The position numbers and the translations under genes were made by a program. Below are positions 21,795-32,018 of a stretch of 64,000 nucleotides of DNA, in pieces. The DNA is from Meghimatium bilineatum (taxonomy: Eukaryota > Mollusca > Gastropoda > Stylommatophora > Philomycidae). The stretch lies in assembly GCA_034231615.1 (NCBI GenBank), contig CM067302.1, forward strand, positions 15,455,274 through 15,519,273. The letters are read 5' to 3'. The notes beneath the pieces were generated by a model. It searched no databases. It was given only the letters and a program-made list of their open reading frames with translations, and was not told where the DNA came from. Each line of letters begins with the position of its first letter. Position 1 is the first letter of the stretch.

Positions 21795-22075
21795 CCCGCC
21801 ACACTTTGAGCTCACGCCACACTTTGATTTCACGTCACACTTTGATTTCACGCCACATATTGATTTTACGTCACACTTTGCGCCTACGCCACACTTTGAT
21901 TTCACACCACACTTTGATTTCACGTCACACTTTGATTTCACGTTACACTTTGTGCCTACACCACACTTTGATTTCACACCACACTTTGATCTCACGCCAC
22001 ACTTTGATTTCACTTCACACATTGATTTCACGCCACACTTTGATGTCACGCCACACTTTGATGTCACACCACTAA
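21795..22075. repeat. 18-bp minisatellite, about 15 copies
   Basis: The unit is tttgatttcacgccacac, with gcc/gtc/acc variants; 6-codon period, open on both strands. Two cgcctac insert units. Confidence 0.97.
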
Positions 22076-22139
22076 AATGTACCAAATAGAAGAATCAAAA
22101 CGCTCGGCAATTAGTTATATCAAAGAATAACAAAACGTT

Positions 22140-22400
22140 TTGAAGACGTTTAGAGGGTTGCCTAGACACGAAAGGGGAGTAAAGAGTAGCGAAACTGCTA
22201 TTTGTCAAGCATGTCGCAAAAGACGACTTAAAAGGGGTTGGCTGTTCCAAGCCATAGAACTTCAAAGTGACCCAGACGCCGTACTGAAGTTGGATGTGTC
22301 GTACTTGAAGGCGCAGATATCGCAGTAAAGCTGTAAACCATATCACAACACATTCCGTTCTATGGACTACATCCTACTAATATGCAGGGGTTTGAGAACA
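22140..22400 (+). mobile_element. GAA-tailed dispersed repeat, tail lost
   Basis: acgaaaggggagtaaagagt, catgtcgcaaaagacgactt, gcgcagatatcgcagtaaag, cattccgttctatggactac, then ggggtttgagaacaaaac without the GAA run. Confidence 0.8.
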
Positions 22401-23231
22401 AAACAATATACACATGAAAAGATACTTACTAAAATATGAAAAAGAATTCATGTTAAAGTATAAAAAAAAATAAAGACAAAATTATTACAAGAAACATTTA
22501 TACTTTCCTTAACGTCTGCCTCGAGCTGTTCAGCTTAACAATCGCCAACACCAGTCACATCATAAATAATAATAAAACGCATATAAATATATTATTAAAC
22601 ATATACGTACCAAATCTATACCAACACTTTCTAAACAAATTTATAACAGAAACGTTCCACTACTCTCAGTGTTTTTGTTATGTAAATCAGTTTTTTGATT
22701 AATACAACCCGGCAGGTATTCCATACATTAGAATATGGCCTAGAACATATGTTGAATGTACAGAATTAATATATGTTTGTATATATGGATTTAAAATAGG
22801 TAATACTTTTGAAATGTGTTATCAAATTTGTGTATACAAGAAATGGAATGTACGTGCCAAAGAATAAGCTTTAAGAAATACGTAGGATTCTTTTTAAAAA
22901 AATTGGGGAAAGTAACGTGATTGAAAATCACATGACGGATTTTAATGTTGCCAGGTAGCCGTTCTCATACCAATTTAGGAATTGAATTTGGCTGTGAATT
23001 TCTGTAGAAATATAGAAAAGATAGTTATAGAACTATAGGAATGGATACAAGATAATATAAGGAAGATAATAACAAGAGAATAATTTATTCTTTGATTTAG
23101 CGAATGAGCGAATGAGAGTAAGAATGGCGAAGAGATGATTAAAGGGTAATAAATGACGATTACAGTTATATAGTTTTAAAATGTGTGATTTCTGTTAGAA
23201 TTTTCCAACATCAAGGGTCACTAGATCACTA
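22401..23231. other. No feature recognised
   Basis: About 830 bp of AT-rich sequence without motifs, arrays or recognisable transposon ends. Confidence 0.5.
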
Positions 23232-23300
23232 GGAGCAGCTATTACTCAATGGGTAGCGCGCGTGATTCCCAATCCGTGGATCCTAGGTTCACGTATATTC
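23232..23300 (+). mobile_element. tRNA-like SINE head
   Basis: ttactcaatgggtagcgcgc (A-box region) and ggatcctaggttcacgtat (B-box-like, ggttcac) are about 30 bp apart, tRNA-like spacing. No body follows; LINE sequence begins at about 23285. Confidence 0.45.
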
Positions 23301-23930
23301 ATACCAACAATGTGTTACCAGTGCCAAACCTGGTCTCTCTCATCTTCACATTACAGAAAGATAGTGACATGTGAGATGAAATTCTTGAGAAAAGTCGGTG
23401 TGGTCACCAGGCTAGATAGATTACGAAATGAAGATATCAGGGAAAGAATAACTATACTATCTTGTACAGATAACATATAAAACCAGCCGATGAAGTGGTT
23501 TGGCCACATTATGAGAATGCATCACGACAGGTTGCCAGTACAGGCATATAACCAAATGAGATCGGGGTACAAAATTGATGGACCGCCGAAATAAAAGAGG
23601 CGACAAATTCCAAAATATACTCAGCATACACGAAGCTGATATTCCACAATCCTTCATGTGGACACCAGACGGGAAAAAAAAAGAGAAGACCAAAAACAAC
23701 GCTCAGAAGAACATTTATGGATGAATTAAAATCAACAGACATAAACACACAAGACCTGCAATCATTAGCAACTGACCGACAGGAATGGATAACTATGACA
23801 TCCGCCCTATGTGCCAAACTTGGCAAAAGAGGAACTGACTGACACACGAGGACCATCTCCAGAGAACTCTTCTACCCCTGACGCCCAAAGGCAATAAAGG
23901 GTTTAGCAAATAGATATATAGAACGGGACA
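23285..23930 (+). mobile_element. Group C LINE C-terminus with nested insertion
   Basis: The frame gives IFIPTMCYQCQTWSLSSS, KIVTCEMKFLRKVGVVTRLD, RLRNEDIRERITI, then KWFGHIMRMHHDRLP and a damaged TAEIKE equivalent. Sequence homologous to the 20695-21180 copy breaks at about 23625 and resumes at about 23850 (cacgaggaccatctccagag, tcttctacccctgacgcc), ending in an atagatatataga tail. The break is filled by the fragment at 23643-23850. Confidence 0.82.
23643..23850 (+). mobile_element. LINE C-terminal fragment nested in a group C LINE
   Basis: tggacaccagacgggaaaaa gives WTPDGKKKR, then after a frameshift RPKTTLRRTFMDELKSTDI and LATDRQEWITMTSALCAKLG. This differs from group C but resembles 6050-6332. 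The flanks acacgaag (left) and acacgagg (right) look like a short target duplication. Confidence 0.65.
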
Positions 23931-23934
23931 CAAC

Positions 23935-24200
23935 CGACTCCGCAGTCACATGTACACTAAGTTAAATATTGGCAACACGGCCATGTGTACATGTGGACAG
24001 GTAGCACAGAGTGCCAAACATATATTTCAAGAGTGTTCTGAGTATGAAATGCTGAGGCCGACATATTGGCCAGCGGAAAGAAAACTGGAACCAAAGCTCT
24101 ATGGCCAACTGTATTAACTAAAAAGATAGTTAGTTTTATTCAGGATACAGAATTACAGATATTGACATGTTTCAAGTGAACGGAAGAAGTTCAATGGTTG
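23935..24200 (+). mobile_element. Group D LINE C-terminus (zinc-knuckle end)
   Basis: gggacacaaccgactccgca gives RTGHNRLRSHMYTKLNIGNT, then MCTCGQVAQSAKHIFQECSE: a CxC-x8-H-x4-C pattern found at the end of RNase H-bearing LINEs. Near-identical sequence follows the RNase H relic at 47240. It abuts the tail of the preceding group C LINE. Confidence 0.75.
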
Positions 24201-24240
24201 ATCGTCTAGGAAGATACAAGTATTGTTACTGTTTTCACTA

Positions 24241-24300
24241 TTTGTTGAGTTTGTCTTGTTGAGTTTGTCTTGTTGAGTTTGTCTTGTTGAGTTTGTCTTG
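24241..24300. repeat. 14-bp tandem repeat, about 4 copies
   Basis: The unit is ttgttgagtttgtc. Confidence 0.95.
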
Positions 24301-24394
24301 TATTTTCTTCAAAAAAGACCGTACGGTTAAAACGTTAAAACTTTCTTGCATACTTTTATTTGTATATTTTTCTAACCAGTACCGAATATTCTGA

Positions 24395-24545
24395 TACTCT
24401 AAGCGTCCATTGTAAAGCTGGCCGAGACCGAATAATCTGAGCGTCCATTGTAAAGCTGGTCGAGACCGAATAATCTGAGCGTCCATTGTAAAGCTGGCCG
24501 AGACCGAATAATCTGACAGTCTGAGCGTCCATTGTAAACTTGGTC
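24395..24545. repeat. About 38-bp tandem repeat, 4 copies
   Basis: The unit is gagcgtccattgtaaagctg plus gtcgagaccgaataatct; the last spacing includes an extra gacagtct. Confidence 0.95.
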
Positions 24546-24589
24546 GAGATTTTGTTTTACGTAAATTAATAATATAATATAGAAACATT

Positions 24590-24695
24590 AAGGATTTATT
24601 AAATTTAAAAAATCATGCAGCAAATAGGATTTGAACTAGATATGCTCAGATGGCACGAACTCGTCTCGTAACTTGAATCAATCTGAGTGTAGCCA
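24590..24695 (-). mobile_element. tRNA-derived SINE family S2, copy 3
   Basis: Plus strand: ataggatttgaactagatat, gctcagatggcacgaactcg, the same layout as 8380-8452. Directly to its right, ctcagtggccctggttcaaattc is a second B-box-like run on the plus strand, so two heads may be back to back. Confidence 0.55.
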
Positions 24696-25055
24696 TCTCA
24701 GTGGCCCTGGTTCAAATTCTATATGTTTTACGTAACTAGTATAGCTATGAGTAAATGTTCAACGGATTGCTTCTTCCTATTAGTAAGTGACCATTTGCAA
24801 GACGCAAAAGGCCATACATACATACATTGATACGAAGACACTCATTAGACCAGATAATAGGAATGGGTATGTGATTACTTGTACATACTCTGGAATACTC
24901 TTTGTGTTTCAGATTATCATCTCCATGGATCGCATATTGTATTTCTTATAGCACAATACTAACAAAATTGTCAGGAAAGATGCAAGCTTTTTCAGAATGT
25001 TTTTACAAAATCTGATTAGTTAAAGGACGTACTCCGTAGAACAAAAAGCAACATG

Positions 25056-25688
25056 CAGTGCCGGATTTACCTACAAGCTAATTCTTAAGGACCGAAATAT
25101 CTAAGGGGCCGCGACATTTTTTTTTACTTCACTATCAATATATTCTTAATCGTTAAAGGACCCCATATCTCAAATAGCGTAGAGCCCCATATCTCAAATA
25201 GCGTAGGGCCCCATATCTCAAATAGCTTAGGGCCCCATATCTCAAATAGCGTAGGGCCCCATATCTCAAATAGCTTAGGGCCATATATCTCAAATAGCGT
25301 AGGGCCCCATATCTCAAATAGCGTAGGGCCCCATATCTCAAATAGCGTAGGGCCCCATATCTCAAATAGCTTAGGGCTCCATATCTCAAATAGCTTAGGG
25401 CTCCATATCTCAAATAGCTTAGGGCTCCATATCTCAAATTGCTTAGGGCTCCATATCTCAAATAGCTTAGGGCCCCATATCTAATATTGCTTAGGGCCAT
25501 ATATCTCAAAAAGCGTAGGGCCCCATATCTCAAATAGCTTAGGGCCATATATCTCAAATAGCGTAGGGCCCCATATTTCAAATAGCTTAGGGCCCCATAT
25601 ATCAAATAGCTTAGGGCCCCATATCTCAAATAGCTTAGGCCCATATCTCAAATAACTTAGGGTCCTATCAAGTCTAATTTCGGCCCTG
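25056..25688. mobile_element. hAT-type MITE with an internal minisatellite
   Basis: Starts cagtgccggattta and ends taatttcggccctg: inverted termini matching at about 11 of 14 positions. It is flanked by gcaacatg (25048-25055) and gcaatatg (25689-25696), an 8-bp target duplication with one mismatch, the length expected for hAT transposases. No transposase is encoded. Almost the entire interior is the 24-bp array. Confidence 0.75.
25150..25665. repeat. 24-bp minisatellite inside the MITE, about 21 copies
   Basis: The unit is ccccatatctcaaatagctt plus aggg. Variants (gcgtag/gcttag, ccc/ctc/cat) cluster in runs. Confidence 0.97.
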
Positions 25689-25877
25689 GCAATATGTCAT
25701 GGTTTACAGCTTGGTAGATATATTTGAATTTTTCAGCATTATCAATCGGACATAGGCATCGCTTTTCGTGGACTTTAACCTGTGGGGTGGAGCATGCAAC
25801 TCAACATTTATTTTTAAAACCCCTAGTCCACTTTTGTAGATTCATGATGGCGACGTAAACATAGTGATAAGCAAATC

Positions 25878-26862
25878 ATGCTTTCAATCTTCATACCAAC
25901 ATCGTTTTATCAATGTCAGACATGGACACTAATAAAGCAAATCATGCATTCAATCTTCATACCAACATTGTTTTATCAATGTCAGACTTGGACACTAATA
26001 AAGCAAATCATGCATTCAATCTTCATACCAACATCGTTTTATCAATGTCAGACATGGACACTAATAAAGCAAATCATGCATTCAATCTTCATACCAACAT
26101 CGTTTTATCAATGTCAGACTTGGACACTAATAAAGCAAATCATGCATTCAATCTTCATACCAACATCGTTTTATCAATGTCAGACATGGACACTAATAAA
26201 GCAAATCATGCATTCAATCTTCATACCAACATTGTTTTATCAATGTCAGACATGGACACTAATAAAGTAAATCATGCTTTCAATCTTCATACCAACATTG
26301 TTTTATCAATGTCAGACATGGACACTAATAAAGCAAATCATGCATTCAATCTTCATACCAACATCGTTTTATCAATGTCAGACATGGACACTAATAAAGC
26401 AAATCATGCATTCAATCTTCATACCAACATCGTTTTATCAATGTCAGACATGGACACTAATAAAGCAAATCATGCATTCAATCTTCATACCAACATTGTT
26501 TTATCAATGTCAGACATGGACACTAATAAAGCAAATCATGCATTCAATCTTCATACCAACATTGTTTTATCAATGTCAGACATGGACACTAATAAAGCAA
26601 ATCATGCATTCAATCTTCATACCAACATCGTTTTATCAATGTCAGACTTGGACACTAATAAAGCAAATCATGCATTCAATCTTCATACCAACATCGTTTT
26701 ATCAATGTCAGACATGGACACTAATAAAGCAAATCATGCATTCAATCTTCATACCAACATCGTTTTATCAATGTCAGACATGGACACTAATAAAGCAAAT
26801 CATGCATTCAATCTTCATACCAACATTGTTTTATCAATGTCAGACATGGACACTAATAAAAT
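25878..26862. repeat. 66-bp array made of LINE coding sequence, about 15 copies
   Basis: The unit contains cttcataccaacatcgtttt and atcaatgtcagacatggaca then ctaataaagcaaatcatgc. In one frame it reads IFIPTSFYQCQTWTLIKQI, clearly the IFIPTMCYQCQTWSL segment of the group C LINE at 23289. The period of 22 codons keeps three frames open, giving apparent frames up to 328 codons that are not genes. Units differ by a few bases only (cgtttt/tgtttt, acatgg/acttgg). Confidence 0.97.
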
Positions 26863-27062
26863 AACAAGACAGATAGCTCTTATTATGTGTGAAATGTGAT
26901 GTCTAAGAAAAGCAGCAAACACGAACAAGAAGAGATCATGTGAAAAATGATGATATCGCAAGAACTGTTGGAACAATATCTGTGGTAAAATATATTGAAA
27001 AAGCAGAGATTGAAATGGTTCGGCCACTTAATGAGAATGAACCCTTATTCGCCAGCGGCAAA
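26863..27062 (+). mobile_element. Group C LINE remainder downstream of its array
   Basis: Continues the LINE order after the array: RQIALIMCEM…CLRKAANTNK, NDDIARTVGTISVVKYIEKA, then a damaged WFGHLMRMN (atggttcggccacttaatga). This places the array inside, or at the 5' edge of, one truncated LINE copy. Confidence 0.75.
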
Positions 27063-27065
27063 AAC

Positions 27066-27150
27066 ATACAAAATCATCATGTGGCATATTCTTTCCAGAA
27101 TGTGGTCTTCCTTATCTCTGAACGCTTCAGGATTCTGAACGAGTTGACCT
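27066..27150 (-). mobile_element. Group B LINE 3' end
   Basis: Plus strand: atcatcatgtggcatattct then ttccagaatgtggtcttcc, the reverse complement of the …GKTTFWKEYIT terminus seen at 30880-30915. Confidence 0.65.
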
Positions 27151-27360
27151 GACGTATATAGAGACATGATCTAATATATCAATGCACCATCATCGTCGTG
27201 GGCGCCCTCTTCCTCTGTTGCCGTTAACTCTGCCTTCAACTGTTAATCTTTCCATGCTGTTATGTCTTTTTATATGACCAGAATAACACAACTTTCTTGT
27301 TAGGATGTTGTTAAGAAGCCAGATGCCAAATTTAGTTCCAACATGTAGGATGTGTGTTGT

Positions 27361-27711
27361 TGTTTTTTGGAGTGTTAATGTTTTTTAGGTGGAGTGTTAA
27401 TGTTTTTTAGGTGGAGTGTTAATATTTTTAAGGTGGAGTGTTAATGTTTTTTAGGTGGAGTGTTAATGTTTTTTAGGTGGAGTGTTAATGTTTTTTAGGT
27501 GGAGTGTTAATGTTTTTTAGGTGGAGTGTTAATGTTTTTTAGGTGGAGTGTTAATGTTTTTTAGGTGGAGTGTTAATATTTTTTAGGTGGAGTGTTAATG
27601 TTTTTTAGGTGGAGTGTTAATGTTTTTTAGGTGGAGTGTTAATGTTTTTAGGTGGAGTGTTAATGTTTTTTAGGTGGAGTGTTAATGTTTTTTAGGTGGA
27701 GTGTTAATTAT
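27361..27711. repeat. 22-bp minisatellite, about 16 copies
   Basis: The unit is ggtggagtgttaatgttttt plus ta. Length variation is confined to the T-run. It stops directly before the LINE 5' region. Confidence 0.97.
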
Positions 27712-27719
27712 TCAAGTTT

Positions 27720-28145
27720 GTTCCGACTCGCCGATACAGACAAAAAATGGCGTCTGAACTACTCCAGTTAACGGCTAATTTAACAGGAAATGTCCATTCC
27801 TAGACAAATAGTCTGTGGCGGCGCGTGAGGCGGAGGAATTCAAATGGAGCAACGGCGAAACAGCAAAGTGTGTGGCTCACTAGAGGCAAGTTCTGGGAAT
27901 AAGAATGAATATTGGCGGGCCAACGTGGAAAAGACTGGGACCTTACCACGCACACCCCAAAGCCAAGCAACGGACCAACAACATCTGAAGATTAGGAAGC
28001 AACATATTATAATAGGAACATGGAATATTAGAACTCCTTTACACCAATCAGGGAAGCTAGAAAAGTTAATATTGAAGGCAGAAGCATTAGATCTAGATAT
28101 TCTAGAAATAACAGAGACAAGATGGAAAGATGCTGGGTAAACAAG
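27720..28145 (+). mobile_element. LINE endonuclease (EEP) N-terminal fragment
   Basis: An open frame from an ATG at 27844 runs 98 codons. The first 55 residues are polar and unassigned. From about residue 56, IIIGTWNIRTPLHQSGKLEK then LDLDILEITETRWKDAG match the start of the apurinic-like endonuclease domain: the N of GTWNIRT and the E of TETRW correspond to metal-site residues of the EEP superfamily. A stop follows immediately and the rest of the roughly 200-residue domain is missing. This is the only endonuclease part in the window, probably from a full-length 5' end. Confidence 0.8.
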
Positions 28146-28539
28146 AAAGGAAAATTTTTAGAAAATTCTTAAAGACAACTGCACTCTGAAAGAATATGTC
28201 ACCTGATTGAAGCCTAAATTTCCTTTATAATTGAAAGTACCGATCGACAATCAATCAAACTCAATCACAAACCTAAATCATTCACGGTTGTAGGGATACT
28301 AGTTTGGAAACATCATTCCTTTTCCTGGTCTACAAATACTGTGTTTAGATCTTGATTGTATTCGATTGCTTTTTCACTCAGTTATCACAATGTTAACTCC
28401 GCGCATTCATAAACCTGCATTTTAAAGTTAATAACTTTTTAACGTATTGGTTATTGATATGATACTAAATACCACTGATACTAAATACCACAAAAGGCAC
28501 GATCAAAGTGAGTTGACTTGATATTAAAAAGTGTGGTTG

Positions 28540-28600
28540 AATCACTTTCACGTATTTTCGTACAACGAGAGCATCAGATGGAAGAAGTTCAAGATAATTA
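28540..28600 (+). mobile_element. Group A LINE fragment upstream of array
   Basis: cgtacaacgagagcatcaga then tggaagaagttca corresponds to TTITADGRSS of the copy at 18596. The LINE breaks into the 17-bp array within about 20 bp. Confidence 0.6.
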
Positions 28601-28611
28601 AATAATTTAAT

Positions 28612-29405
28612 AAATCTTAGTGGAATAGTCTACTAGAGTTTACTGTCTACTAGAGTTTACTGTCTACTAGAGTTTACTGTCTACTAGAGTTTACTGTCTA
28701 CTAGAGTTTACTGTCTACTAGATTTAACAAACTACTAGAGTGTACTATCTACGAGAGTTTACTGACTACTTAAGTTAACTGTCTACTAGAGTTTACTGTC
28801 TACTTACGTTAACTGTCTACTAGATTTTACTGTCTACTAGAGTTTACTGTCTACTTGAGCTTACTGTCTACTAGAGTTTACTGTCTACTAGAGTTTACTG
28901 TCTACTAGAGTTTACTGTCTACTAGAGTTTACTGTCTACTAGAGTTTGCTGTCTACTAGAGTTTACTGTCTACTACCGTTTACTGTCTACTGGAGTTTAC
29001 TGTCTGCTTGAGTTTACTGTCTACTAGAGTTTACTATCTACTTAAGTTAACTGTCTACTAGAGTTTACTGTCTACTACCGTTTACTGTCTACTGGAGTTT
29101 ACTGTCTACTAGAGTTTACTGTGTACTAGAGTTAACTTTCTACTTAAGTTAACTGTCTACTAGAGTTTACTGTCTACTTGAGTTTACTGTCTACTAGAGT
29201 GTACCGTCTACTAGAGTTTACTGTCTACTAGAGTTTACTGTCTACTAGAGTTTATTGTCTACTACCGTGTACTGTCTACTAGAGTTAACTTTCTACTTAA
29301 GTTAACTGTCTACTAGAGTTTACTGTCTACTTGAGTTAACTGTCTATTAGATTTAACTGTCTACTAGTGCGTATTGTCTACTAGAAGTTTACTGTCTACA
29401 AAGTA
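28612..29405. repeat. 17-bp minisatellite, about 46 copies
   Basis: The unit is tctactagagtttactg. Variants ctacttaagttaactg, ctaccgtttactg and ctggagtttactg recur in the same order around 28960-29100 and 29260-29340, indicating block duplications. Confidence 0.97.
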
Positions 29406-29600
29406 ATGTCCATGTCAACAAAGGAAAGAAAAAATCTCTTCAGAGCCATATAACACAAATTCTAACATGGATGAGACTTCAGAGCCATATAACTCTAATT
29501 CTAACCTGGATAGACTTCAGAGCCATATAACTCTAATTCTAACATGGATGAAACTTCAGAGAAAATAAAACCGATTCTAACATTGTTGAGTCTTCGGAGT
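29406..29600 (+). mobile_element. Group A LINE segment with 43-bp internal duplications
   Basis: Four diverged copies of cttcagagccatataactct then aattctaacatggatg. The unit equals the LQSYITSILTYG coding segment (cagagctacataacatctat) of 9585. With 28540-28600 it suggests that one LINE flanks the 17-bp array on both sides. Confidence 0.6.
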
Positions 29601-29924
29601 ATAGTGAATTTTCCGTGTCTCAAATACCAGGATTGCAGCCTATACGATATCCCTTGAAACATGATGTCTTGCCAGTAGTGCAACATGTACGTCTGCGCTA
29701 ACTATTTCATCATTCTCCCGTCAGATGTGTTAACAAGTTTACCATGATGGCACACATAGAATTCCCCGCCACCCAAAAGTCTACCACAAATGGACAAAGA
29801 TGCAATGCCAACTGACCTGTATTTTTCCATCATCTTTAGGGACCATTTCACAGACGACAAAAGTAAGAAATCGATAAAATACTCCACCGAAGACGGATGT
29901 GTAGGGCTATTAGCGCAAATAAAA

Positions 29925-30210
29925 CGGCGGAACAACGCATTTCCATTCTCTGACCTACATCCTGCTTGACGTCTAATAGGACCATGGTTCTGCTACAAGA
30001 CAGATCACGCGGGAGTTTGAGAATGAACGCTTAAGAAGAAGAAGATACAAGACAAGAAGTGACAATGACATTTTCACAGGTGACATATTGTCAGTCCATG
30101 CCCCAATTTTCCTTAGTCGTCTCCTACGACATACATGAAAAGAAGAAGCGACCCTATTATTTGCACCCTGAACTATAAGTCCAGGGCTCGTTTTCAACAC
30201 GCGAGAGGCG
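29925..30210 (+). mobile_element. Rearranged GAA-tailed repeat
   Basis: acaacgcatttccattctct, gacctacatcctgcttgacg and gcgggagtttgagaatgaac, then aagaagaagaagatac. A further block in opposite orientation at 30105-30190 (ccttagtcgtctcctacgac) suggests a second, inverted copy. Confidence 0.6.
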
Positions 30211-30329
30211 ATAGTCAAATGAAGGATTGATTCAAGCTGTACAGTATTAACCTAAAGAGCTATTACTCAGTAGAAACATTTCCTCACAGAAAACATATAT
30301 TTGATGCGTAATTTTATCTTAAATTTTAA

Positions 30330-30916
30330 ATAAATTTGAATACTTAGGAGCAAACATCAACGGTGCAGGAGACTGCATGGCAGAAATAAGGAAGAGACTG
30401 GCAATGGCATATTGCAAAATAACACGGCTGAAAAACATATGGAAAAACAACAAAATAGATACGAAAGTGCTAATGTTACGAACTTTTATTTTTCCGGTTG
30501 CAACATACGGCTGTGAAACATGGACTCTAAGTAAAACAGCGGCAAAGAAGATCAACGCCTTCGAGCTGAAATGCTACAGGAAGATACTTAGAATATCATG
30601 GAAGGATAAAATCAGAAACTCAGACATTATAAACACACTGAATATTCCAGAGTGTTGGTTACTAAACACAATAACAAACAGAAAACTACGCCTGTTTGGT
30701 CATATAAAGAGACACAACTGTTTAGAAAGACAAATAATGGAGGAAAGAGTACCTGGGGAGAGGAGAAGGGGCAGACCAAGAAGACGATGGACTGACGACA
30801 TTAAAGATAACATGAATACATCGCTAGAAAATGCAAGCCACATCGCCCAAGACAGAGAAAGGTTCAGAGAGTTCATTGGGAAGACAACGTTCTGGAAGGA
30901 ATACATCACATGACAC
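30330..30916 (+). mobile_element. Group B LINE C-terminus, uninterrupted
   Basis: A single open frame of about 194 codons runs from KFEYLGANINGAGDCMAEIR (30332) through RLAMAYCKITRLKNIWKNN, FPVATYGCETWTLSKTA, FELKCYRKILRISWKDKIRN, LRLFGHIKRHNCLERQIMEE and RRGRPRRRWTDDIKDNMNTS to DRERFREFIGKTTFWKEYIT-stop at 30913. This is the post-RT region and C-terminal domain of a LINE; the catalytic RT part is truncated away. The absence of stops suggests it is among the younger insertions. Sibling pieces: 27066, 34028, 44965, 45680 and 48225. Confidence 0.88.
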
Positions 30917-31119
30917 AATTTTATCTGCTTTTTTCTGGGTTATTTTTAGGATGAGAAGGATTTTTTTTTTAAATTTCAAGTCCAATAATGCTCGCACGCT
31001 CAGTATTACATTGCGCGGTGATCGCTATTTGAAAGAGTTGAGAACCTCTGTTCTCTATCAGTCGCGAAACTGTGTTTCACATTTTTGAGAGTTTTGAGTA
31101 AAATTAAACATGCTGATAT

Positions 31120-31330
31120 GTTTCAGTCATGACCGGGTCTCGGTATAAAGACCTGTGTACAGAAAGTTAAACGTGGCCTGAGAGAACGAATTTGTTTTAT
31201 TTCCGTGATTTTTGTTGGTCGGTCTTTTCGTTGGCATGCGACTCCAAGTATATAAATACTGACCAACGAAAATCAAGACAATAATCAAAAACGTAACGAA
31301 TGAAGTCTTGTTTACTTTAAGTACAGAGAT
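31120..31330. mobile_element. Foldback MITE FB1, most complete copy
   Basis: Left arm tttccgtgatttttgttggt; right arm gaccaacgaaaatcaagaca, reverse complements apart from two or three bases. Between them lie ggcatgcgactccaagtata and taaatac. The left flank carries one copy of catgaccgggtctcggtata …, the segment that is tandemly amplified at 39413-39580. Confidence 0.7.
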
Positions 31331-31439
31331 CTTCTTTAACATTAACTGGCTCGGTTTCTGTATATGTCTTTTTTTTGTTTAAACCCCAGCTTTCTTGTTG
31401 TAATCTTGTTTACGAGAACTTTCATGTTTCATTATAAAG

Positions 31440-31680
31440 ATTAGCATTAAAATAAAATTGAAAACGTTACAGTATCTTGGCACCATTTGAAAATATGATG
31501 GTCGGTGGTCCAGTGAAATAATGAGTAAGATTGCACAAGCCAAATTTAGAAAATGAGAAACATTCTGTACAATGGACTGAATGAAATTTCTAAGACATTT
31601 ATTTTCAAATAAATTTAATTTTTTGTCCATTGCTTGCGTTATTTTCCAATTTTCACAATCGTACGTAAATATATATATAT
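31440..31680. mobile_element. Two LINE pieces joined head to head
   Basis: The plus strand at 31455-31580 encodes LQYLGTI…RWSSEIMSKIAQAKFRK (pre-C-terminal segment). From about 31581 the minus strand encodes TYDCENWKITQAMDKKLNLF and ENKCLRN, a segment that should follow it on the same strand. An inversion, or two abutting copies. Confidence 0.6.
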
Positions 31681-31721
31681 ATATTAAATTGGAGTTGAAT
31701 ATTCGTAGTTTGGTATATTCT

Positions 31722-32018
31722 TCTTCTTCTTCTTCTGCGTTCGTTCTCAAACTCCTGCAGATTAACAGGATGTAGTCCGGAGAACGGACCGAACGAATTG
31801 TGTCATGGTTTACAGCATTGCTGCAATATCTGCGCCTTTCCGGCTGACACATCCGACTTCAGCATGGCTTTGGCTCACTGACCCTATATGGGATAGGACA
31901 GCCAACTCCATCCCATAACCTCCTTAGTCGCCTTTTGTGACATGCGTGGAAGGTAAACAGTGTTGCTATTCTGTGCTCCCCTTTCGGGCCCCTTCAATAC
32001 ACGGGGGGGGGGGGGGTT
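31722..32018 (-). mobile_element. GAA-tailed dispersed repeat, full length
   Basis: Plus strand: tcttcttcttcttcttctgc, gtagtccggagaacggacc, gcgcctttccggctgacaca, ccctatatgggataggacag and ctcccctttcgggcccc, then a run of about 13 G that replaces the usual gg end. Confidence 0.88.

Noticed and set aside
23232-23300. Functional tRNA gene
   Set aside because: A- and B-boxes are recognisable but the acceptor stem does not pair and the B-box is degenerate. The same reasoning rejects 50070, 59160 and 17250-17310 as tRNA genes.
25913-26899. 328-codon open frame (MSDMDTNKANHAFN…)
   Set aside because: Product of the 66-bp array; the biologically meaningful frame is the LINE one (IFIPTSFYQCQTW), and the repeat is not a gene.
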